This document shows, piece after piece, positions 57,703 to 64,000 of a stretch of 64,000 nucleotides of DNA. Origin of the DNA: Brachynemurus nebulosus (Eukaryota > Arthropoda > Insecta > Neuroptera > Myrmeleontidae). The translations under genes were made by a program, and so were the position numbers. Position 1 is the first letter of the stretch; each line of letters starts with the position of its first letter. The notes beneath the pieces are model-generated. The model was not told the origin of the DNA, did no database searches, and saw only the letters and a list, made by a program, of their open reading frames with translations. The stretch is from contig JAPWDM010000023.1 of NCBI GenBank assembly GCA_035578155.1, forward strand, positions 930,001-994,000. The letters are read 5' to 3'.

Positions 57703-57870
57703 AGGAGTCTCCACATTCTCGCCGAGGTTGGACGAAACGAGAATGTAGAGGGTCATTTCGCTATGTCTCGCGGTTGGTGTTTTAATGCTATTCATATGCC
57801 TCGGCTAATCTCAGCGAGGAACTTCGACGAGAAACCTCGTCCTACTTCGGCGAGAATGTAGAGACTGCCT
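57703..57870. mobile_element. MITE with CTACATTCTCGCCGA termini
   Basis: AGGAGTCTCCACATTCTCGC at the left mirrored by GCGAGAATGTAGAGACTGCC at the right, TA on each side (57701-57702, 57871-57872). The interior repeats TCTCGTY and CGAGAA motifs. Noncoding. Confidence 0.6.
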
Positions 57871-57872
57871 TA

Positions 57873-58997
57873 CACTTCATTTTCGTTTAAAAAGAAAAAC
57901 AACTGATTTTGTCCGGTGAATGAGGTAAGACGAGTACATAACATACAATACTACATACACAATCGGTTATAGATAATATATACAGTATGGTATAGATAAA
58001 TACGTGCGAGTGTATTGGAAAAGGATAGATTCGGATGAAAAGGCCATGGATAGCTTTTTTTTTAAACAAAAACGAATTTATAATATCACAATAATATTTA
58101 ATTTTGTTCCTTGTATGGGATTTCTTTGCATGTGTAGCAGACGGAATTCATTTATTTTTGATACATGTGCATTACTTCTTTTTTTTGATTTCCAAAAAAA
58201 GTCTCGTTGCATTTATAGTTTCTATTTATAGAACATATTCCTTTCTTTTTTAAATTAAATCTTCTAAATTTAGTCTTAAAACTAAATTTTTATGGACTGA
58301 TATATTACTGATTAGATATTTTTTGTGAAAATTCAACTTAAGTTTTTTTTTTTTTTTTTTTTTTTTTTTATTTGTGTTTGCAGTGAAAATTTTAAAATAT
58401 TTTCTTATATTATTAAATTTCTGGTTATAGTTATACGTTAGTTTCATTGAATAAAACATTTTTTATAATTATTTTTATCTATTGTGTATAATTATAAAAA
58501 AAAAATCATAACTCATCATTATAAACTAAATCCGGATATATTTTTTGTCATTAACTTTATAATACCATTTATTATGATGCTAACAATACGTCATATAATC
58601 TGAATACATAATATACTGTAATATATACTATAAGGCCTTGCATCTTTTATTAGAGGATTCCGTAGTTCTAACAACGAAATTCTTATGAACTCGTCATTTC
58701 TGTCATCGTATTAGATGGTCTATCTGCACTTGACTACTTTTAAATGACCGAAGTGTTAAGCAATTTAATAGACAGCAGTGTCGACTTTTTTTAACTCATA
58801 TTGAAAATAAACGATTCAGTTAATCATATTATTCACTCCGAGCCGAAACTATAGCCACCTATATCAAGTGATTATTTGACAATTTATCACCTTTATTATT
58901 ATTATTATTTTTTTATACAAATAAATATTTTATTAAAAAACTAAACATACAAATTAATAAATTTAAATTTTTTTTAATAATTCAAAAATGAGCTGAG
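57873..58997. other. AT-rich spacer with T27 run
   Basis: T27 at 58343-58369. No gene, RNA or paired termini recognised. Confidence 0.35.
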
Positions 58998-59164
58998 TAT
59001 AAAGGCCGGTCCAGACGCAACGTCTTATCTGAACGATAAAACGTTCATGCAAGTCGTTCGACAAAACGTACAAAAATTAGTGTGTCCTCACGTCTCGAAC
59101 TTATCATTCAAATTTCAGTTTCACGACGTTTGTCACGGAGGAAACACTTCTCTGGGCACTCTAT

Positions 59165-59398
59165 GGTGTTCGCATTTTAATAAAAAATAAAAGAAAAAAT
59201 AGAAGATTAAGATGGTCTAGGGAGTGGCTGTTAAAAAGACATGAATTTTCTTATGTCAGACTATTACGTGAGCCTCATAATGTAGCAGTTGAATGGCGTA
59301 ATTACCTAAGGATGGACACTGAAACTTACAGCCATTTATTAAACTCTTTTAGTAGATTTAAATATTTTAGCCCGTTCTTTTTTGTAAACGATTCGTAA
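59165..59398 (+). pseudogene. Harbinger transposase N-terminal fragment
   Basis: 78 codons ending in TAA. RRLRWSREWLLKRHEFSYVR then EWRNYLRMDTETYSHLLNSF match the N-terminal W-REWL...F..NYLRMD.ETY..LL pattern of PIF/Harbinger transposases (family knowledge). The catalytic domain is absent; the tail (KYFSPFFFVNDS) is unrelated, indicating an internal deletion. Confidence 0.75.
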
Positions 59399-59402
59399 AG
59401 AA

Positions 59403-59600
59403 TTAATTCTTTTTTACTGTCTCCTTGTTATCCGTTTCGTCAATGGCTTGGTATTTTTCAATAAGGGCTTCGTATCCTTGTGACTTTTTATTTCGGTCAC
59501 TGTACTCTGGGCTTTTAACTTGCCACAAGTAAGGAAAACTCCTATAAAGGTCAATAAATTCACACAAAAATTGACGGGAGCATTGACGAAGATCAGACAT
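59403..59600 (-). pseudogene. MADF-domain protein of Harbinger element, truncated
   Basis: 65 codons from ATG 59600. CEFIDLYRSFPYLWQVKSPE then YSDRNKKSQGYEALIEKY form the first helices of a MADF domain with its usual aromatic spacing. The family protein is longer, so this copy is C-terminally truncated by the deletion that joined it to the transposase fragment. Confidence 0.72.
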
Positions 59601-60039
59601 TATAAAGTAAAATGAAAATTATAAAATAAAAAACAAAATTTATACAAAAAATGTATAAATTTTTATTTTGTAAAATTTTAAATTTTTAAATTAACGGACA
59701 CGAAGCAATAGAATACTACGATATTATGTATAAAAATACTACAAATCGTTTCGATAAAACGAAAGTCTGTCCAGACGCACCAACTTGTCGTTCCAATTTT
59801 CATAAAATGATGCCTCGCAGCTCAAACTTTCGACTTATCGTACAACCTCATTTCCGTCATGCAAGACGTACGTTTTTAAAAGATCCTAGTTCCTGCCAAA
59901 ATGATGGTATCGAGGAATAATATACACTTTGATTTATGTCGATACCTCAAATACCTTTTGAGATACACGACGAATCATGTTGAAAAATATACTTTCGAGA
60001 AAAACGCATTTAAAGTTTTTTTTTTTTTTTAATTGAATT

Positions 60040-60304
60040 GAAGACATGAGTGGATGAAGGTGTTATGTAACATTTTTTTTTATAATTTTACAGTAGAAGC
60101 GTTTAAAAAAATTAAAACTTTTTATTTACATATACTTCCCATGTAATAGCAAATGTTTATTATTGAATTTCTACAAAACTATTGAAGGTAATGAAACCAA
60201 ATTTTAATATAGGATAGATACTTCACTTACTTCATTTCAAAATTTGGCAAAAAATGAATTTTTGAAAAAAATGTTACATAACACCTTCATCCACTTATGT
60301 CTTC
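60040..60304. mobile_element. MITE with ~39-bp terminal inverted repeats
   Basis: GAAGACATGAGTGGATGAAG and GTGTTATGTAACATTTTTTT at the left are mirrored by ATGTTACATAACACCTTC and ATCCACTTATGTCTTC at the right with one or two mismatches. AT-rich core, noncoding; the TSD was not resolved. Confidence 0.65.
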
Positions 60305-60889
60305 TATTATAATAAAGTACGCACACTAAAATGCCCATAACTTTTTGATTTTTAATTTTTTTTTAAATAAAATTTTTGGAGTATATTTCTAACACCTTAA
60401 AGAATATAATTATGAAGAAAAAAATCGGTTTCTCTATTTTTCTTTTTAGCTAATCTCCCTTTTCAAAAAAAAAACTGAAATTTGTTTAACTCGCCAATTC
60501 CCATGCCGCGATCTATCGACAAAATATTCTTATTTTGTGCTAGTTTTTATCTTTAGATACTCAACATTTATAAAAAATAAATAATTGAAAAAAAAATACG
60601 TTTTAGTTTTCTTTTTATCTATAGGTGACACTGGGCGTTATTTGTAGTATGAACTGAGTAAAATGGTATGAAATTACCGGCAAAAAATCACTTTCATGAT
60701 AAGCTTGATTCTTAAATAATAATTTGTTATAACAGTAATAACAGTACATACTCTTTAGACATTTTTATAACAGCGAAAATACCACAAGATACACTCACAC
60801 GCAATAAAATAAGAAATCCTTTGAAACAACAGAATTAATTTGACCGTTAACATAACTTCAGTGTTGCCAAATTAAAACCATGAATACTA

Positions 60890-62213
60890 CAGGGTGGGGC
60901 AGGGAAGTATCCCTAACTTTGAAGGTAAATTAAAAAAAAACGAAAAGTGTTAGAACAAAACTTTATTGTGGCATCAAAAGGGTACAGATGGAAGTTAATT
61001 CTTACTTTGTTTTAAACAATACATCATTCAAGTGATGTCCCTCATTGTCAACACACTGATCTAGTCTGGTTCTGAAGTTCTGCATAACTCTGCGAAGCAT
61101 TTGTTGTGGAATGCGGGCAACTTCAACGCGAATTGTATCCTTCAAGTCTTGTAGGGTTCTGGGTCGATGTTTAAACACTTCACTCTTGAGATATCCCCAT
61201 AAAAAGTAATCACACGGAGTTAAATCCGGCGAGCGCGCAGGCCATGGAATGTCACCATACCGGGAGATTAATCGCCCGGGGAACATTTCCCTCAAAACAG
61301 CCATCGAATGTCTAGCAGTATGGGCTGTGGCACCATCCTGCTGAAACCACACTACTCCAAAATTATTCTGTTGCAATTGTGGTGCAAGAAATTGTTGGAG
61401 CATGTTTACATACCGCTCGGAATTGATGGTAACACAACGATTGTCCTCCTCGAAGAAATAAGGCCCAATTATGCCTTCACTGCTGATTGCACACCAAACA
61501 GTCACTTTTTCACTGTGTAGAGGCCTCTCATGAACTACCCTAGGGTTTGCACCACTCCAATAACGCATATTCTGCTTATTAACAACTCCAGAAATGTGGA
61601 AGTGCGCTTCGTCACTAAACAAAACTCGTGCATCATGAGGCAAGTCAGCAATTAAAGTTTCACATGCCTGTACTCGTTGTTGCCAGTCCCGTTGTGTGAG
61701 TTCTTGAACGATGACCATCTTGTATGGATGAAAGTGGAGTTCTTCGTGGAGAATACGACGCACAGTGCGATTAGACAATGCAAGGGCGGATGCATGCTTG
61801 CGGGCAGAACGCTTAGGAGACTGCAAGATCGATCTTCTGACACGGTCAATGTTTTCTGGAGTTCGGACAGTTCTCCGAGCCCCAACTCTCTTTTTCACTA
61901 CACTACCACATGCACGGAAGTTTTCCACTCACAACAAAATGGATTTGCGGTCAGGAACAGGGTTGCGAGGGGGAATCCGATAACGAGTTCGCAGCGCACG
62001 CTGCACTGCAACAATAGACTTATTCTGAGAAAAATACGTCTCGACAGCAAAAGCGCGTTGCTCATTCGACCAAGCCATGTCTACAACTGACAGCGCTACT
62101 ATCGGAAAATTCCGTGGCCACAGCGTCATTCGAACCTACCCCCACTCCTCCAACATGTCCCCACTACTCACAATGCCACCTCGAAAGTAGGGATGTTTCC
62201 CTGCCCCACCCTG
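60890..62213 (-). mobile_element. Tc1/mariner-superfamily transposon, nearly intact
   Basis: 1324 bp. CAGGGTGGGGCAGGGAAG at 60890 mirrors TTTCCCTGCCCCACCCTG ending at 62213; TA on both sides. Carries one transposase gene on the minus strand occupying most of the element. GC content is well above that of the surroundings, consistent with recent arrival. Confidence 0.92.
61002..62078 (-). pseudogene. Mariner-type transposase, broken by one in-frame TGA
   Basis: 359 codons from ATG 62078 (MAWSNEQRAFAVETYFS) to TAA. Codon 50 (61931-61929) is TGA where TGG is the likely original; otherwise the frame is open. Residues ~1-50 form a helix-turn-helix DUF4817-type N-terminus; a second HTH includes RTVRRILHEELHFHPYK. 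Catalytic motifs: LFSDEAHFH (D156), WFQQDGATAH (D248), ARSPDLTPCDYFLWGYLK (D285), with 36 residues between the last two aspartates. Family function: cut-and-paste at TA. As it stands, translation stops after 49 residues, though an internal start could give a truncated product. Confidence 0.9.
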
Positions 62214-63253
62214 TACTAGGTATTAATATTTTAGTCGTAACACATTTATTTTTAAAATTTGTTATAATGTCTGTAAAAAAAAATTCACAAATCACTGTCC
62301 CCTAGAGGTGACACTGGGAATTCTCGAGTTAATAAAAGCCATAAATCTGCTCATTTTACTGTAAAAATGTCTTAAAATGGAATAGTTTTCAATAATTAGT
62401 GTAGTACAAATATTTTTTTTTATTATTTTGTAGAATCAGGTAAATAGACATCGTAATAAGTATTCGCTTTGAAAAAATTAAACACAGTATTTAAAAAAAA
62501 AAAAAAAAAATAGTTACTTAAAGAAAATAGTAAAATTATGTACAAACAACGTCCTGATAAACTGACATATTTGCCACCTTGAGCGCTGTAGTCGAATATC
62601 GTTTCCTCTCCAGACAAAAGCTCATAGCGAATTAACAGATTGGATGCTAGTTTGAATATTAAGAAATATTTTATCCCGGCAATTGTGAAAAATTCTAGCT
62701 ATTGAATTACGAAATCCTGACTTAATGTGTGCCTAATACACACTTGTCGAATTTTGTACTACTATAATATACATTTAATAAGTATGTAGTTTGCCCATGT
62801 GTGCGTTTTTGGTAAATTAATAACATTATTGTTGTAGATAATTTTACAGCAGTGGTGCATTGTATAGACGCCAGATGTAAACTAACCAGTAAGCAATATT
62901 ATGTATTTTCCCATCATTTAATAAACGTATATGCGTATACCTAACAATAAACAGTACAAATACAAATGATACAAATTTTGCCTACCCGTGACCATTTGTG
63001 ACGAATTATAATATTTCAAGAAGAGTTGTATGAATTAGAAAAGGTTATTTTGTACATGTGTCCCCAGCACTACCACCATAAGCATAATTGTGTGCTCAGA
63101 TGATACATTTTTTGAGCTCAAAAGGCACTGACCTTTTAAATTTTTTAATTTATCTGAACTTAAAATTCTAACGTGTTTCGAATTTCAGATTTTTACAAAT
63201 TTTAGAAATCAATCTAATGTAAGTATAGGTATACAATAGTTATTTCGTGTTAG
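62214..63253. other. AT-rich spacer, nothing recognised
   Basis: No gene, RNA, paired termini or protein-like frame seen between the mariner element and the terminal Helitron-like repeat. Confidence 0.35.
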
Positions 63254-64000
63254 CCTAATTAATATTATAAATGCAAAAGTGAGTTAGTTTGTTTGTTTGA
63301 CTGGCTTTCACGCCTCAACAGCTTAACCAACCTCGAAACTTGAAACTTTGCACAGACGTAGCTTGCGGGACAGAGAAGGTTATAGGCTACGGTTATTTGA
63401 TCCTGGGAAAATGTTTCATTCCCGAGGGAAAATGTATTTTAAATTACAACAGCTGACTATTAAAAAACGGATAAATGATTTCAAAATTTGTATATTGCTA
63501 ACAGAAGGGATGAGAAATGACACAAACTACTTTATACCCCGGGAAATTTCCCGTGGGAAATTTCATTCTTGTGGAAAAATATATTTTAAATGAAACAAAA
63601 AATGATGATAGACAAATATGACGATATACAACGATAAACATAGGTTATTTTTTATCTCGATATAAAATATCTCATTCCCGAGGGAAAATGTATTTAAAAG
63701 GAAACAATGAAATAACAACTGACTATTAAGAAAAAGGATAATTGATTTCAGACTTTGCATATTGTTTACAGAGAGGACGAGAAAGGACACAGTCTACTTT
63801 CTACTCCGGGAAAATATCTAAATCCTGTCGGAAGTCATATTCCCGTGGGAAAATATATTTAAAATGGTATAAAAAAGAATCATTGATTTCGTTTGTACTT
63901 GGCATGTTGTTAAAAGAATGTTTTAGTCTATTTTTTACCCGGGGAAAATATTGTACTTCTGTGGGAAAAGTCCAAAGAAAAAGTAGCAGTACTCGACGCA
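63254..64000 (+). mobile_element. Helitron-like repeat array, runs off the right edge
   Basis: Starts TAATTAATATTATAAATGCA then AAAGTGAG, the same start type as 21756. Then repeats of ~120-160 bp, each with CCCGGGAAAAT..CATTCCCGTGGGAAAAT, occur at about 63400, 63535, 63660, 63800 and 63940. The 3' terminus is outside the window. Confidence 0.5.

Larger units (their letters stand above)
58998..59600. mobile_element. Harbinger element remnant with both element genes
   Basis: Begins near GGCCGGTCCAGACGCAACG (~59003). It contains a transposase N-terminal fragment on plus (59165-59398) and a MADF protein on minus (59403-59600), their ends only 4 bases apart. No mirrored right terminus was found; TGTCCAGACGCACC at ~59767 is a direct, not inverted, partial copy, so the right end is lost or rearranged. 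Confidence 0.6.

Noticed and set aside
61308..62090. Plus-strand and alternative-frame ORFs over the mariner transposase
   Set aside because: Shadows of the minus-strand transposase in GC-richer sequence.

Overview
This is a nuclear genomic window from an AT-rich eukaryote, almost certainly an insect. Protein-coding genes are split by introns with GT..AG junctions, the proteins resemble arthropod and vertebrate orthologues, there is a short (TTAGG)n run, and intergenic and intronic DNA is packed with transposon families typical of insects. No bacterial, viral or organellar gene organisation was seen. The order cannot be fixed from this sequence alone.

Host genes. (1) 1-5226, minus: the N-terminal ~563 codons of a TECPR1 orthologue (autophagosome/lysosome membrane factor); the gene runs off the left edge. 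(2) 5760-13918, plus: a complete VPS35L orthologue (Retriever endosomal recycling complex), 14 exons, 984 codons, head-to-head with TECPR1 across ~530 bp. (3) 16111-43962, minus: a complete nostrin-type F-BAR/SH3 gene, 10 coding exons, 1208 codons, with a 651-codon N-terminal exon separated from the F-BAR exons by a 17-kb intron. VPS35L and nostrin converge on a ~2-kb interval. All three act in endomembrane traffic; I infer no functional linkage from adjacency. A tRNA-like gene lies at 37327-37399 inside the nostrin intron.

Repeats. From ~45 kb rightwards I see no host gene, only repeats; many introns are also built from them. Supported by paired termini plus target-site duplications (TSDs) are: hAT-type elements with 8-bp TSDs (9637-10665, 32007-32845, 23190-23389, 49010-49204, 52183-52377, 56830-56976, 23454-23892, 26231-26618, 52660-53066, and a nested pair at 38962-40947/38976-39901); PIF/Harbinger-type elements with TTA/TAA TSDs (2302-2710, 40065-40237, 47477-48493, 55543-56049), three loci carrying remnants of transposase or MADF proteins; TA-flanked Tc1/mariner-type elements (970-2925, 11976-13240, 22731-24362, 45446-48562, 60890-62213 and smaller ones), the last with a transposase broken by one stop codon; TTAA-flanked piggyBac-like pieces; a 2.1-kb Helitron (53299-55416); and a poly(A) retroposon at 41206-42000 with about nine stem-loops.

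Most notable: the poly(A) retroposon landed on the nostrin exon-1 splice donor, so its 12-bp TSD leaves two copies of the donor sequence; and a TA-flanked transposon landed inside the VPS35L intron-12 donor, so the working donor is half host and half transposon. Several TIR families also share one layout: dense arrays of a family-specific short palindrome next to both ends, most strikingly ATCGAT. Nested fold-backs reach arms of ~315 bp.
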